A stretch of 64,000 nt of DNA, taken from positions 14,693,579 to 14,757,578 of the forward strand of contig OZ234500.1 in assembly GCA_965153455.1 (NCBI GenBank), read 5' to 3'. The DNA comes from Sphagnum compactum (lineage: Eukaryota > Bryophyta > Sphagnopsida > Sphagnales). Numbering within the stretch: position 1 is the stretch's first letter; the number at the start of each line of letters is the position of its first letter. The translations under genes and the position numbers were made by a program. Below the pieces are notes generated by a model. That model searched no databases. It was not told the origin of the DNA and saw nothing but the letters and a program-made list of their open reading frames with translations. Of this stretch, positions 34,975 to 48,397 are shown piece by piece.

Positions 34975-36405
34975 CTTTTTCAAAATTGATCAATTTTGTG
35001 CCATTTTTTTCATTTATTTTTTCCTTTTTTAATGTCAAAACTGAAAACTATTTTTTCAAATTTAAAAATTGCAAAAAATCTATTTAAAAAAACCTTGCCT
35101 ACAACTTACTACATTTTTCTTTAGGTCTATTTTTCTTTACAATACTTTGTCGATGAACATTTCATTTGCCTTTACAAGTTTTCATTGCTCTCTTACATTT
35201 GCTCTTTTACTTGGCTGTCTTAGACTAGAGTTTTGAAGTAGAACTATCAATCTTTGTCTGAATGAGTAATTAAATTATATGAAATCTACTTTCTTAAGAT
35301 CTAGTGGAGTCCATATAATTAGCTTTGAGCATAATTTTGATTGAGCATAATTGAAAGTTAATTATATGGACTTGAAGAATAAGTGATTTTAATGAATTCA
35401 TAAATTGAAAACTAACTCCTTCATAAAAAAATTCTCCAAGTAAGGCTCATTAAATATATGATTTAATTTTCCTATTATTCATCTTTATACTCATAATAAC
35501 CTGTTTGGATTTTATAATATTTTGAAATAAAATGCTATGAAGCATAGGGTTTTTGCAGAAACCTAATGCATCTATGCACCAGATGCATAATGCAGATCTA
35601 ATGCATACCTAATGCATGCTTATTGCTTACACAAAAAACCAGTGTTTTTTGTTTTGTTTTGTTTTTTTTTTTGGGGTGACAAAAAAGAGTGGAACTGCCA
35701 ATGATATGAAGGACCTTTTCCTGGGAAAAAAATGGGCACATGTTGTTGCATTATGAGAAAATAATTCTGAAATTAATTTAAAAAAATGTTGCCAAAATAT
35801 AGGAGGAATTGTGAATTTTTTTACTTTCCTGTCTCACCAGTAGCCAAATTTGGCTATGTCTTCTTGTTGTGTGGGATGATCACCAACCCACCTTCCTCAC
35901 AAATTTGAAAAAAAAAACAAGGCATCACAAACACGCTGGCCCTGCCAATAGATAAGATGTTGTACATCTACCTACTATATGTCCAAAGTCTGAACACCAA
36001 AAAAATCCATTCCAATCTAAACAGTCTAAACACTTTCACCAAAGAAACCGATTCACTTAATGTGAAACTGGTTCTAATAAGGTAAAACTTCCAAAAGTTG
36101 GATCGAATGTGATAGTCCCTGTCCCTGTGGGGGCAGGGCCCAACAAATACGAATGGAACACGTGTGGTTGCATGTGATTATATCTCATAGTTGCTGGAAA
36201 TGATTGACCATAAGTGCACTTGGGTTCTGAAAGCTGTGAGTGGATATGGATGTATTTTGGGACGGCCCTGGGCCCTGACCTCAACCCTAACCCTCAAACC
36301 CTAGACAAGTTGGGTACTTACTTGTACAAGCAAGTAACTTTCTGTACCCTGTAAATACAGAACTTGGGTGAACTGCCACCTACACTGGTACCATGGTAAC
36401 AAGCC
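34975..36405. other. AT-rich non-coding DNA with one more A-tailed repeat
   Basis: A plus-oriented family copy is seen at about 35,790-35,920, ending in an A-run. Around 35,570-35,630 'aatgcat' motifs recur several times. The frame at 36,057-36,284 on the minus strand has no recognisable motif. Confidence 0.5.
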
Positions 36406-36410
36406 TACAG

Positions 36411-36545
36411 CAAGGGGAAGGCTTCTTCCCAAGGTCCTCCTCACCTAAGAACACTATGTTCTTGGGCCCAAGAACATTTTCTTCACCAGAAACATAGTGT
36501 TGTTCTTCAGCATAGCCCTGACATTTGGAAGAAGCTTTCCTTTAC
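36411..36545. repeat. Nested foldback with a 22-bp perfect palindrome
   Basis: Outer arms 'ggaaggcttcttcc' (about 36,416-36,429) and 'ggaagaagctttcc' (about 36,529-36,542) are near-complementary. Inner arms containing 'aacactatgtt' (about 36,450) and 'aacatagtgtt' (about 36,491) also pair. At 36,456-36,477 lies a perfect palindrome centred on GGGCCC ('tgttcttgggcccaagaaca' plus one base each side). The whole could form a long hairpin with a cruciform arm. Origin unknown; a foldback transposon is likeliest. Confidence 0.6.
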
Positions 36546-36849
36546 ACTACAAGGGAAGAAGCACTAGGTTTATATTTGAATGTTTAAATGGAGGTTCCTT
36601 AAGCAAATGGAAGAGAAATTGTGCATTATGTGTAGTGCTATGCCCCAGGATGGATGCTTTAGGGAAATAAGGAACCTTGAGGTGCAAGTCGACAAAGTCT
36701 TGAATTTTTGTGAAGTTCTTGTCCATGGGCTATACACTATTACTGCCCGTTATTTTTCTTTTGATGTGATACCCAGTGAGTACTCACTAAATACCTGCTG
36801 GGTATCATGGGAAAAGAAAAGGTTGCCAGAGTTTATGAAAACAGAAAAC

Positions 36850-36928
36850 CCATGCCCGCTTTCATACACACCCATGCCCGCCTTCATACACACCCATGCC
36901 CGCCTTCATATACACCCATGCCGACCTT
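36850..36928. repeat. 22-bp minisatellite, three and a half copies
   Basis: The unit 'ccatgcccgccttcatacac' plus two bases begins at 36850, 36872, 36894 and (partial) 36916, with only one or two changes between copies. It falls inside the open frame 36,580-36,942, which shows no other protein-like character. Confidence 0.85.
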
Positions 36929-36949
36929 GCCATTTAGCATAAGGGCTTG

Positions 36950-37790
36950 ATCTGGGAGTTGGGTGAACCAGCACACACACTGGTCAGTGGTACATAGTAA
37001 AATTCATTTAAATTATTTCAAAATACTACAAAGATCCTATGATGTTTAGACTAAATCAGGGTCTCTAAGTTAAAATCTAACATTTTTGGGAGGTGAGTTT
37101 TTTCAATGCCTAGTGTTAGTCCCTTCCCCCATCCTCACACATAACTCCCTTTTTATTTCTATGTGTATTTTGAGGGATCTCCCCCGGCATTTAGAGGGAA
37201 CCTTAAGCCATTATGCCTGGGGAGAGCTCCCCCAATTTTACATGCTCCCATGGAAATATTTCTTTTCTATGAAAGGGGAGAGAAGCAAGGAAATAAAAAG
37301 AGAGTTGTTTACACAAACCTGGAAAAATGAATTGTATAAAATGAAAGATTATTTAAGTCTCACTACCTGGGCCAATCATTATTGTTCTTAAAACCTCAAA
37401 CCCTGAACCAGGAAAATTAAAATAAAATTAATTATCCGGTATTTTTGTGCTAAATCCGTCACGCTACTACAGTAATGATCTTTTGAAGGTCTTGGAATAG
37501 CCAAAACAGACCTGGGATTTTTTATTCCGAAATTTTCCTTTTTGACATTGGAACCGAAGGTTCTCTAGTTTCTGAACACTTCAAAGAACCGGAACCAGAT
37601 GGTGGTCACTTGTCGTAGCAACAGACTGACGTGTAAATACGGTTCGAAAACCAATGGGTAAATGGGGATGTTCTTGTGGCCAACTTCAAAGTAGAGCATT
37701 CTTGGGTTCCGTAACGCATTTAATTTCTCTTCTGAGAATAACTACCGAATAATATTGTCCACTGGACACTATAGATGTAGTGCCCGACAG
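36950..37790. other. Non-coding DNA upstream of the bHLH gene leader
   Basis: No motif-bearing frame is present; the plus-strand frame at 37,086-37,391 is unremarkable. From about 37,450 the composition becomes more balanced and CpG-containing, which may mark the promoter of the bHLH gene downstream. No TATA box could be assigned confidently. Confidence 0.4.
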
Positions 37791-37794
37791 TCTC

Positions 37795-38633
37795 CAAGGC
37801 GATGATGGGGCGATTGGGATTTCCGTTTGTTGTTGCGCTTGTCAGAGCTGCGCTTTGTCTTCATCATGTCGTGCGAGGAGAGCGGCGTCTTCTGCTCTGC
37901 TGCGATATGCGATGGAATTCCCTCTCCTTGGCGATATTGTATTTGGTAATGCATGATTCGAGACCTGCCCCGCCCCCGCATTCTTTTGAGCTTTCAAGAG
38001 CCAAAATGGTTCGAGAACCACTTTGTGATCTTTGTGGTTTCCAAACCTCGTCTGATATCCTCCGAACTTCCTGTCTTCATGAATGCGTGTTGCTGAAGTC
38101 ACATGAGTGGTTATATGGACTGGTGTTCATTCTGCGCTCTTGTTTCTCCTTTCGGTGATGATGCTGATACTCTTATGCTGCAGTGATCTCAATATGCATT
38201 TCGTTTATCTCTTTCTTTCTTTCTTTCTTTCTTTTCTGGATCGTGTCTTGACAAGTTATATACACGGCCTGGTATTGCAGAAAATTGGCGCTCTGGTGCG
38301 TACGGAGTTATGGTAATTAGATATCCTTGAACCACGGACGAATCAGGTCTTATCTCGAAGTAGAGGTTCCTCCACGGGTGTGTCTTATAAGTTCTTTGAT
38401 CCCAGTGTTTTCATTGCAAGAGTTGTGCATTCTGTCTTGACGAATGCGGCGACGTTTGGCAGGCATCGGAGTGCGAAATCCCCACTTCATAGACTTTTTC
38501 CCTCTTCTGGTGTCCTCGATTCGATGTCTTGTCAGTATCGTGCGGACTTGTACATATTGCAGCAGTGTCCTAAGCTTCCTTTGATGATCTATTCCTGATA
38601 CCGTAGTACGCTGCAAGTACAACTTGGCGGATT
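37795..38633 (+). promoter_or_regulatory. Long 5' leader / promoter of the bHLH gene
   Basis: The region shares the balanced, CpG-containing composition of the bHLH coding sequence rather than that of the repeats upstream. It contains a (CTTT)n run at 38211-38236, typical of plant leaders, and several ATG-started frames, the longest at about 37,802-38,158. If transcribed, these would be upstream ORFs able to lower translation of the main frame. An in-frame TAG at 38604-38606 separates it from the bHLH start. A spliced leader is possible. Confidence 0.45.
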
Positions 38634-40268
38634 ATGTCTCCCGTCAGTCCCAGAGGGTTGTCTGGCGATTTTACCGTCAGTTTGAGAGGTGAAGAACCGA
38701 TCAGGATGGAAGATCAACAGAACACTGCACACGGAATGTCGCTCGGCACGGCGTTGTTGGAGGATAACTTTCTCGTCGCAGTCGGCACACCAGCTTATCA
38801 ACAGCTAGCTCCGGAAGTCTCGACGTGGTCCACAACGGATCCCACTCTCCTTGGGACTGACCATTCCTGGAAATATGATCGCGCGCCAATGTCTAGAGCC
38901 CCGGCTTTCAACAGCGATATGCTGACTTGTTTTCATCAAGGCGCGTATGAGACTCTCGATCACGGTTTGTACAGAAATCTGCAACCCTCGGCCGGTGCCC
39001 TTGCAGATCCACATTTCGCGTCCATGCAGTGCGAGATATCCCAGAGGCTGCAGTTCGACACTCTGGCTAATCAAGAGCAATACAATATTAGTACTTGCAG
39101 CAGCATTCCGATGTTCACGGCGGAGGAGGCGATGTGGCCAGCACAATGTACGACGTGCAATAGCGCCTCGCAAGAAGACACTTCGTCTGGGAGTATTAAC
39201 ATGACCAAAGAGAACTGGAAAGTCGAGGCCGATATGCTCCGTCTGACGGAATGTATGCCTAACTTTCCAGCAGAGCGGTACTCATCGTCAGTTGTCTCTG
39301 ACGGAACTTGCGCCTTATGCGACTGCAATAGTACTGTGCATTCCTTGAGTCTTGAAGGCATGCAACAGCACGAGAATTTCCTTCCGTTACCGGATGCTTC
39401 TTGGATCTACAATCAAGCCGAAGAAGGTGCCGACGCGATGCAGTTTGGAAGAGAGCATCATGTGTTGGCGGCGTCAACTTCCTTCGACGTGCTAATGCCA
39501 TGGGCGACAAGTACCGCGGTCGCTTCCTTCAGTCGTGGTGACAGGAATTTCTCCTCCTCAAATGATCGAGAGAGCGTTTTCCGACATGCACCAGATCAGT
39601 ATCCTCCGCAATTTCTTCTTGCTGCGGACATGACACAAAGGCTGGGGTTCCCACTCTCCCCACTGTCATCAGCAGAAGCCTGCAAAGAGATCAAGATCCG
39701 AGACCCGCCTCTGATCCCTTGGCAACCTTCAACTGGAGGAGTTCAAGCTCGAGTTGGAGGCGCTACGAGACCTGGAAATCTCCCAGAACGTGGAAAAGCA
39801 AATGCTAAGATCGCGACGACCTCAATTGAACCACAAAGCGTGACTGCTCGCAACAGGCGTAAGAGGATCAGTGAACGTATCAGGATCTTAGAGAAGCTCA
39901 TTCCCGGAGGTACGAAGATGGACACGGCTACAATGCTGGATGAGGCAATTGAGTACGTGAAGTTCCTTCAGTTGCAGGCGCATTTCCTTGAAGCCCTGGA
40001 CGATATAGGGAAAGATGATGCAGTGCCGTCTTCGACACTGGTCACCAAGGGCACGAAGAGGAAGAGAAAGGTCGAGAGTCATGGAGGAGGAGGTGATGCT
40101 GTTTTCTATGATCAGTCCTGCAGTGCAGCAGCCATGCCGATAATGAGAAGATCGGTTACAACAAGTCCTCTTATTATTTCAGAAGTACTTCAGCAACAGC
40201 TCTTTAAGCAGAGACTTTGTCTTGTCTCTCTTCGCCAGTGTCCTTCTCCCTCTGTCCTTTCTTCTTGA
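38634..40268 (+). CDS. HECATE-like bHLH transcription factor (subfamily VIII), intronless
   Basis: A nuclear DNA-binding regulator. The bHLH region lies at about residues 400-452 of 544. Its basic part reads '[20 protein letters not shown]', then '[20 protein letters not shown]' and '[10 protein letters not shown]'. The '[17 protein letters not shown]' and '[14 protein letters not shown]' wording is that of HECATE/INDEHISCENT-type factors (VIIIb); 'YVKFLQLQ' is also used by the related RSL/RHD6 group. The usual E-box-contacting Glu of the basic region is replaced by Ala, as is normal for this subfamily. The 400 residues before it are low in recognisable structure, rich in Ser, Thr and Gln, with dispersed Cys. 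After the bHLH a basic stretch ('KGTKRKRK') may be a nuclear signal. The start is the first in-frame ATG after a TAG at 38604; Met25 is an alternative. HEC relatives are usually much shorter, so the long N-terminus is notable. Confidence 0.9.
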   Translation: MSPVSPRGLSGDFTVSLRGEEPIRMEDQQNTAHGMSLGTALLEDNFLVAVGTPAYQQLAPEVSTWSTTDPTLLGTDHSWKYDRAPMSRAPAFNSDMLTCFHQGAYETLDHGLYRNLQPSAGALADPHFASMQCEISQRLQFDTLANQEQYNISTCSSIPMFTAEEAMWPAQCTTCNSASQEDTSSGSINMTKENWKVEADMLRLTECMPNFPAERYSSSVVSDGTCALCDCNSTVHSLSLEGMQQHENFLPLPDASWIYNQAEEGADAMQFGREHHVLAASTSFDVLMPWATSTAVASFSRGDRNFSSSNDRESVFRHAPDQYPPQFLLAADMTQRLGFPLSPLSSAEACKEIKIRDPPLIPWQPSTGGVQARVGGATRPGNLPERGKANAKIATTSIEPQSVTARNRRKRISERIRILEKLIPGGTKMDTATMLDEAIEYVKFLQLQAHFLEALDDIGKDDAVPSSTLVTKGTKRKRKVESHGGGGDAVFYDQSCSAAAMPIMRRSVTTSPLIISEVLQQQLFKQRLCLVSLRQCPSPSVLSS

Positions 40269-41100
40269 GGTCTTCTTGGAGAGTTTTGTAACGGGCCACC
40301 GCGTGGTTAGCTGACTCTCACCGGTGTGCTTCAGAGGCTTCAGGAACTTTTTTTGCAAACGTAAATCTTTCTTAAGATTCAGTCAACACATCTCTATTGA
40401 GAGAACTCAGTTGTCTGCACATGCTTCAAGTTTCGCTGTGGTGCAGAGTAGCCCTGCAGAGTGCATAGTTTTTCAGAGCAGCTTTTTTCGGTCACAAGAT
40501 CGCTCGGCGCGAATTCTTGATACTGCGGTTTAGCGATGAGCACTGTTGAATCGGACACTCGAGTAAATATTTTGAGATCCAAGACTGTCAGTTCCGGAGT
40601 GTCCCTATGAGTTCTTGAGATGTATGAATTCATGCTTAGTATTGTATGCCACAGTTCTGTTTTGGAGTGGCATAACCTGTGTGCAGATTTAGCTTGATCA
40701 ATTGTCCGTAACGAGCTTGACGCTGAGGGAGTGACAGTTTTATGTCTTCAGGTAAATCCCAACTGTTTCTTGGGAGTCGACAACCTCTCTGTTGACTGCA
40801 GGGTCAGATATGATCACGCTTTCTCTGCTGCAGCAAGACCATAAATTGAAGTTTAGGAGAATGAACATTCCTTTTGTAGATTCTTGCACTTGCTGCAGAG
40901 TCACGATTCATAAGGGACCTTCCGAAGCATATTACATCTGCATGCATCTTTTCTAAGTTGTGTTGCTCGATGACTTCAAAAAATTTGCATTGCATCACTT
41001 ATTGCTGATCTCTGGAAATACTCTTTTGGTGTTTTGGCTTGACTTCATTGTTCGTTTCTTCACACAGAATACAGATGCTGCTGATCTGAAAACACGTTTC
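40269..41100 (+). other. Probable 3' UTR and downstream flank of the bHLH gene
   Basis: Composition remains like the gene for several hundred bases after the stop codon, with no further coding frame supported. No standard AATAAA was found in the first few hundred bases, so the transcript end is not placed. Confidence 0.35.
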
Positions 41101-44100
41101 AATGCCCCAGCATGAAAAAACATCGTGGCAGGCAAGTTTCCAATATTCTTTCAGATCTTGTAAGTCTCAGTCTTGACCCTAGTTTTTGTGAGCTTTCTTT
41201 TCTGTGATCCGAAATACTTGGAAATTGGGTGCACTCTGTGATAATTAGCCTGTTACTTATAACCAGCTTCATGGGTTCCAAACTTGTCCTGTAGAATGCG
41301 ACTACTCCACGTAGGTTCCATGCAAGCCTGCCAATTTCACATCTCCCCATTCCTTTGTATGTGTGTGGCCAGTTTAGGAAAGGAGGCAAATGTTGGACAC
41401 TTTTCAACCTTAAACAGTGTATTTCATGATCCATTCAACTTCCAAAATATGTGTCACGCAGAAGATTACATTTCAATACAATTTAGGGAATTTTGATCTG
41501 TGTCTACTACAGAGACAAATATGCCATCTCAGAATGTTTTTCAGTACAGATTTTAGGTATTGTATCATATGCCCACTTAAAGTAGATACACAAGTAATAT
41601 TGTAGGTAGATGGCGATACCATACATCTACCCAATGAAGACAAAAATTCCATGATCATGGTTCCTCATGACACATCGGTGTACATAAGTAATCTTTGTGA
41701 AGCAGATGATGACACGTATGGGAATGTAGGATTAGCAAATCAGTTTGTATAGAGTTTGAGTGTATATATTGGAATTTGTAATTCAAATTCTTTACAGTTT
41801 TGAAAAAATTGTACCCTATATGACAAACCCAGCTGATGGGTGAATCGTAGGTATGTTTTCTGTCATTGATGTCCAACTAATGAGATGTTGTTTGCACCTT
41901 ACAGGCTTTGAAACTTGTGCAAGGTCGTGAAAGTCAACTGTACCCAAGATGTTGGAACCAATAATACATCATGATTTCACGCCTCAGGTATGTTAGCACA
42001 AGGTCAGTATGCTTAACCGTGAGTGCTCAATTGATGACTAATTTTGAACTCTTCTCTTGCATGGGCAATGCTAAATATGAAATCAACTTAGTTATAGCAT
42101 AGCCAGTATCACTAGTACATTATAGGCAACTACTAGTGGAGTTCGGAGGGAATGAATGTTACTGAAGTATCATCCAACTTCAAGTTGGGTGATCAAAAGC
42201 ATTACCCAGTGCTCATGACATCAAGTCTGGAATGGAACATTAAGTTGATGCTTAAAGCAGCCCACAAAATTTAGGTAGTAAGTGGTGTTGTGTGGGTGTC
42301 AGTCTGACCATGGGTTATCCACAAGGATATTTCACAACTGAAAGCCCTACTTACATCAGTAGAAAAACTGTTGAGATACCCTGACTGCCAGGTACTGGAC
42401 TCCTGGATACTGTGGTGAGATCCTACTCGGGTGGGTTATTAATATGCTGTAAACCCCATTCATACCCTGACCGACAGAAATCAAAGCATGCCTGCCAGGT
42501 TGAACCCAGAGAGTGGTTTTAGGTTTGCATAGGGTCATCCCTGTAAGTTAAAGCTATACCAAGACTGTCACGAAAATGTGTTTCCTGTTTTTGACTTACT
42601 TGCACAAATCAGGTAGCTGCACATTGTTTTCTTTTTGGCACTAGATGTGATTTGAACTAGGATTAATATCAGAGTTAACAAAACTAAAATTGAAATACTG
42701 AGTAGTTATGTAGTATCAAAATAGATATAATAATAAAAAATTCAGTACTCCTTGAGGTTTGCAGGGTCTGTGATGTACCACTCTGCTTCTTAATTCCTTG
42801 GTCAAATGGGTTGAATATTGTCCAATCGAAAAAGAGTAATGGGTGTTAGATTTCAGAATTTCTTCTATACCCTGAAATGTATGGGAAGATCTGACATCCA
42901 TACCAGTGTTTCTTTTTTCAATTCCCTGATGGAGCCAAATTGGCAAGCATCTTTTGACCTAACCGTCAGACCTTTTCTAGAGAACTCTTAAATTTGTAGC
43001 TAATAGACATGAATGTGGCAAAAGAAACAGTGTTCTGTTGCAATTTGGCAATTGTTTCGAATAAAAAATAATTTGTGACTATTTTAGTCTATTTTCAGAA
43101 AACTGTGTTGTGTTTTGGCTAATTTTTCGCCAAAAAAAAAAGAAAGACTGATTCATACCCAACAGGGTCAGTTTTTTTTTCAATTTTATAGTCTAGCAAC
43201 CAGCCCCAGACAGATTTCGACTTAATTGTCAACAGTTTTGTCCAGGGCATTTCAAGTGTCTAGCTAGTATAGAGACCTGCCCTGACATGCCTCACCAATA
43301 ATAATAAAAAGCAGGGGTGAAACATGGCAACTTGTTGTTGAAAGAAAAGGAATTTTCGCCAAAATTTTGAATCAATGTTTCCTTTTGACAATTTTACATC
43401 ACAATAAAAGGAAAAAAACTGAAGAGGGTATAAAGAAACCACTGTTACACACACGAAATGGGTATAAAACTACGTTGTGCAGTTAACCACTTATGAGTCA
43501 AAATACAAGTAACCTAGATTTAATTGGTAACCAAACACCATTAGCAACCTATGCCTCTTTCTTCCTTATGTTCTGAAGTGTTTTCAGTTCATTATGATTC
43601 TGTGTCTTGGGTTTGCAGGAGATATGTACTTTTAACACTGTCCTGCACCTGGTGGAACGAAACACAGTTATCCCAAGTTCCAACCTGATTTAGGGTTTGG
43701 AGGCACTATTGGGAAACTCAAAACTGAATTGCAATCTCTTACAGTATTTCTTTCACATGTAAAGGGCAACACGCTAAAAATAAAACTCCACATAATTCTA
43801 TATTAGAAGATGTTGTTTCAGATTGAATGTACATGATCTTTAGTGTGCATGTTGACCTTATTGGGCCTGCATCATACATGGTCATCCAATCGAATGTGGC
43901 CATCCAACTATTCGTATTCATTCTTAAACCTTTAAAGGGTCTTTGACACTCAATATATGTTCTGAAATTTATAAGTGCGCCCATTTTCAGAGCATTGTGA
44001 TGTTAACTTCATCCAAAATTTGACATACATGCCATTTTAGTGTTTTCTCTGGAGATTCTTGAATATAGTTTCAATCCAACTTGTCAATGGTTTATACATT

Positions 44101-44400
44101 TGTGTTTTTGTGAAGGGCAAGTTTTTGAACAATCTTTCAATTGTGAATGGCACTTTCATGAATTTGTGAATGTGAAGAGTAGTTTCTAGAGCTGTCTTTC
44201 ACAAGTGAAGGGCACATGGACTGTTCAAATTTAAACCTTTTTACATCATGTAGAACAACACCTAATGGTGTAGGAGATGAAGCTGTTGGAGATGTATGTG
44301 GAATTCGGGAAGGCTTCAATGAATGAGCACCTCACCAACACATCATGTAGGATGGATAGTTTGGGAACATGAAACATTTTTGTGTTGTATTCTTCTTGCA
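41101..44400. other. Non-coding DNA with weak repeat remnants
   Basis: No frame exceeds about 110 codons and none carries a recognisable motif. The stretch about 42,920-43,020 ('ctgatggagcc', 'aacc', 'gacatgaatgtg') parallels about 32,000-32,100, and 'tggctaatttttcgccaaaa' at about 43,110 recalls the A-tailed family. Balanced composition fades to AT-rich towards 44,400. Confidence 0.4.
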
Positions 44401-47400
44401 TAGCCAATCACCATGGTTCAATGGTTTCTTTTGTGGAGAATTTTTGCCATTTCGAGGGAAAAGGTGCCCAACAACATCAACGCATGATGATTTTTTTTAA
44501 AGAAGATCTAATTTGTCGAATTTAATTTTTGAATTGTCAAATTTCTACCATATGTTAGAGCATGTAGATAGGTCCAAGCACAAGAAACTATGCCCACTTA
44601 AAGATACTTTCTATCTTTTTTGGAAAATGTTCATAAATTATGCCTTAACATACTAAACTTATGGATAATATCTATCTCAATGATGAATAAGAGTTAGGTT
44701 TTTTGATTGCATGTATAACATTGAAGAACCACATGTTTTAATATACATTAAATATATTTTATAGATAACAATATAGGAAAATAGGACTTCGATTGAAAAT
44801 TGGATATTTTCAAGAGTTGATAATGGTCTAATATATATTAATGTAGGTTCAACTTTTCATATTATAGTCATAAGCTATCATAGACTTAACATTAAAATAT
44901 TTTGAAAATCTTGAAAAGCAACCACTTTTGAACATATTTTTCCTCCATCCTTCTTATATTGAGTTTCCCCAAGCTTTACATGTAAGTTATCATAAACTCA
45001 ATGCAGGCCCCATGGTCTCTAAATGAACCTTTTGAATAAATCTTTTAATGGTTATGTCATAATTATGACTATGATTTCCATTTGGAAATATTTTATGACA
45101 TACTTTACCATCCTTATGCCTAGCCACAATATAAAAGGATTAAAAAAATTCTAGTGTTAGATTTGTTGTATTCATATCTCACTAAATGTTGTTGTTAATT
45201 ATTGCTAGTCGCACAATATCACAAAATTGAAAAAAAAAGATGATATCATGGTTAGCTACATATACTAACAATCCATGTGTATCTATTAACCTTTTTTTTA
45301 TTGGTGAAATTTGTCAAAAGGAAAAATTCAAAATCTAAACATTAAGTGATTTGGGAGGTTTTCAATTGCCAAAAGTGAGAAAAATAAAAATTGTAGAAAG
45401 TGTGCATGATAGCCACGTTGGCTATAAAACATTTTTATAAAAAAAAAAAATTAATATCTACCTACCTAGTAGCTTCCAATTGTTTTACCTATTTAACTAC
45501 ATACATACAATTTACATTACCTACCCACTTACGATACTTATCGACTTACATAGGGGTAGTGTGAGGTGGACACAGAAAAATTTACATGGTAACTCGATTG
45601 TGGTTCATCCACAAGTTATTTTGCTACTTGATTATATGTGAAATGAATGTCATTATATATGTTTGTTCATATATATATATGACAATTTTGGCAACTAATC
45701 AATGTTTAACTTATATATAAATTAAATGAACAACTTCAATTGTATTTGAAAATGATTTGTTTATTTTATAAATATTTTAAAGATTTTTTATGGTCTAAAT
45801 GTTTATAGATTTTATTGAACCAAAATAATAAACAAATACCTCATTTTGAAGTAATATCATCCTTATAAAGATGTGATTCCCTTATGTCCCCCCCACTCTC
45901 CCCCTCCCCCTTTTAATCATGAAAAACACATACCTTTATCATATCTATAGAAAGGTTGTACTTATATAACATGAACCTCAATTGATTTTAGTTCATAATG
46001 CTTAGCATAACATTCCTTCAAAATAACATTATGTGCCAAAAGCTCCAAATATCCTATGCACATGGCAAAATCAGCTCTAATGTGATGAAATAATTTTGTT
46101 TTAGGTTTGGACAATTCAACCTTTCAATTTAAGTTTTTCAAGTTTTGGCAAAGGGGCCTCCAAACTTTTCAACTTTGCTCTTATATAACATTATTCCATG
46201 AACCATTCTAATGTGAAAACATCAATTATGTGGAAGTAATGTTGTTTTGGAGAATTTTCTTAGAGTTGGAAGCCTTTCGTTTGTTGTGTTTTCAGGATGA
46301 TTAGAAACACGCACTAGAAATGAATAGAAGTGGTGGATTTTGTTAAGAATGCAATTGGTTATTTAGTTTTTTAATCTTTTGTTTTAGTGTGCTTTATGGT
46401 GCTACTATGAAGAATGCAAGATGATCAAATGTGGTATCTTTGCCCATTCTATCCTTAATTGCCCTTGAGCTCCAATGTAGCACCTTCAAATGCATCATGA
46501 AGGCAAATGTTGTTTTTACCATGGAACCACTAGTCCTTGTGAATCATTTCATTTGATTATGGAAAATGTTTCAACCTTGAAAATGTTGTGAAACATTATG
46601 TTAGAATATTTCAAATTTAGAAAATTGTTCCAGTTCAAATGTTAGGGAACGTGCAGGATGAGTGAACATTTTCAACTTTATCTTTCATGAAATTCAAAAA
46701 TAGATTCAATAAATATTTCCACGTGGTGGTCTGCCTATATTCTTAGAATTTATTTATCATGTACAACTTTTTGTATGATGCAACCTTCGAAGAGTGGCAA
46801 AAGATGAAGAGTAGGAGGATAAAGGTTTAATGGGGCAACAAATGTTTGTTTTTTCTCCTTAGTTGTTTTTTTTGTTAAGGAACTTATAGTTTTTACTTTT
46901 AATCATTTTGTTCATCCCTTTTGGAAAGATTAATTCAATTTTTGGATTAAGTTCATTACTTGGCTTTTTGGAAACAATACATTAAATAACAAAATTTTGA
47001 AACTACATACCAAGTTTTTTACATGTTGTCCATACTCTAAAGGTATGCGCAATATTGCTATGATTTGATTTTTCATTAGCTAGATTTTTGCCAACTATTG
47101 CTAAAACAAAGTTGAAAATTTTCTCAACTTTTAATGAAATTTATTTGTTGCTTGTAGCCAAATCCCAAGTTATTTAGCTTGTGCATAACTAAAGGCCTTA
47201 TGCTTTGCACTTGTAATGTCGCAAAAAATGCAAGAAAACTACCTTGATCATAGCCACCCATTCAAAATTCAAAATTTCAATGCATGTACAAGTATTTCAT
47301 AATAAATGAGCTAAAGATGGTAAGCATTAAATGATAGCATATAAGTAATTGTTGCTTAATCTTCATCACAAAAGTACACTTGTTCACCATCAATGCCTAA

Positions 47401-47480
47401 CGTGAAACCATTTTCTCAAAATTTTAAAAATTACCCAAATTAAATAAAAATTGCATCAATTAAAATTAGTATGACTTAAT
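44400..47480. other. AT-rich gene desert
   Basis: No coding frame is supported. A short ACCT/CCTA-rich patch lies at about 45,455-45,560, recalling the longer tract at 21.7-22.2 kb, and a C-rich run at about 45,888-45,913. Otherwise nothing is visible. Confidence 0.5.
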
Positions 47481-47489
47481 TTTTTAGTA

Positions 47490-47556
47490 GAAGATCTAGG
47501 CTTAATGGTTGATATTTTTATAAGTGGAACAACCCAAGGTTCAAATCCATTTTCAA
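47490..47556 (+). repeat. Possible tRNA-derived SINE remnant
   Basis: A perfect box-B match 'ggttcaaatcc' at about 47,539 is preceded, about 40 bases upstream, by a box-A-like 'taggcttaatggttgat'. The spacing is right for a polymerase III internal promoter, but no tRNA fold is evident. This could be chance in AT-rich sequence. Confidence 0.35.
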
Positions 47557-48397
47557 TAATCTTCTCCTCAAATGGCTTTTCATTTAATGGCTTTTCATTC
47601 AAAAAAAAATTACTTCCTTTGGCAACTAATTGAGTCAACCTTTCCTTGAAGAAGTTCAATTAGGGATCACTAATTATGTTGCTTGGGGAAGGTAATGTTG
47701 TTCATGAAAAGAAGGTCGTGTTGCCAAGGGAATGTGATAATGTTACTTTCCCAAGCAAATTGAACCAATAATACCCTTGGGGAGCATAGTTAATAGTTGT
47801 CCACAAGTTTTCCTAAAAAAACATGTTCTTTAGTTGGTTATAGGTTAGATTTTAGTGTACTTGAACAAAAAGTTCACAATTTTTTTATTAAAAATGGGAT
47901 CCATTGAACTGTGTAACCATATTTTTACTAAAATTAGAACCAACAATTAGATTTGACATTTACATTTTCTAAGTAAAAAAATACAACATTTTTGAAATGG
48001 CTAAATCGTACTTCCAAGCAAAGTTGTAAATTGTAATTAGTTGTAAATAATGAATAAGTACACACAATCTTTTATTCAAGATTTATACATTTGTTGGACA
48101 AGAGAAATATTACAAAAAAAAAATAGTTTTACATGTGTGTAAGGTAGATGGAAATGGACCCAATCTTAAATTGGATAAGCTCCAAATTTAAACGAAATTT
48201 TTTAGAATCGAAGGTTTTATGATTATAAATATTGTTTTAAAAATCATGTTAGAGGTTTTATCAAACAAAACATAGTTGTCAAAACCAACATGATGTGACC
48301 ATTTTGTGTCTTGCATCATGTCAACATTCATTTTGATGCGTTAGTTGCATCTATTACAACTAACACACGAAAACATTTAATTACACCCCAGTTGCCT

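Noticed and set aside
37802-38158. 118-codon frame with several Cys residues
   Set aside because: Lies in the probable leader of the bHLH gene and resembles no known zinc-finger spacing; treated as a possible uORF.
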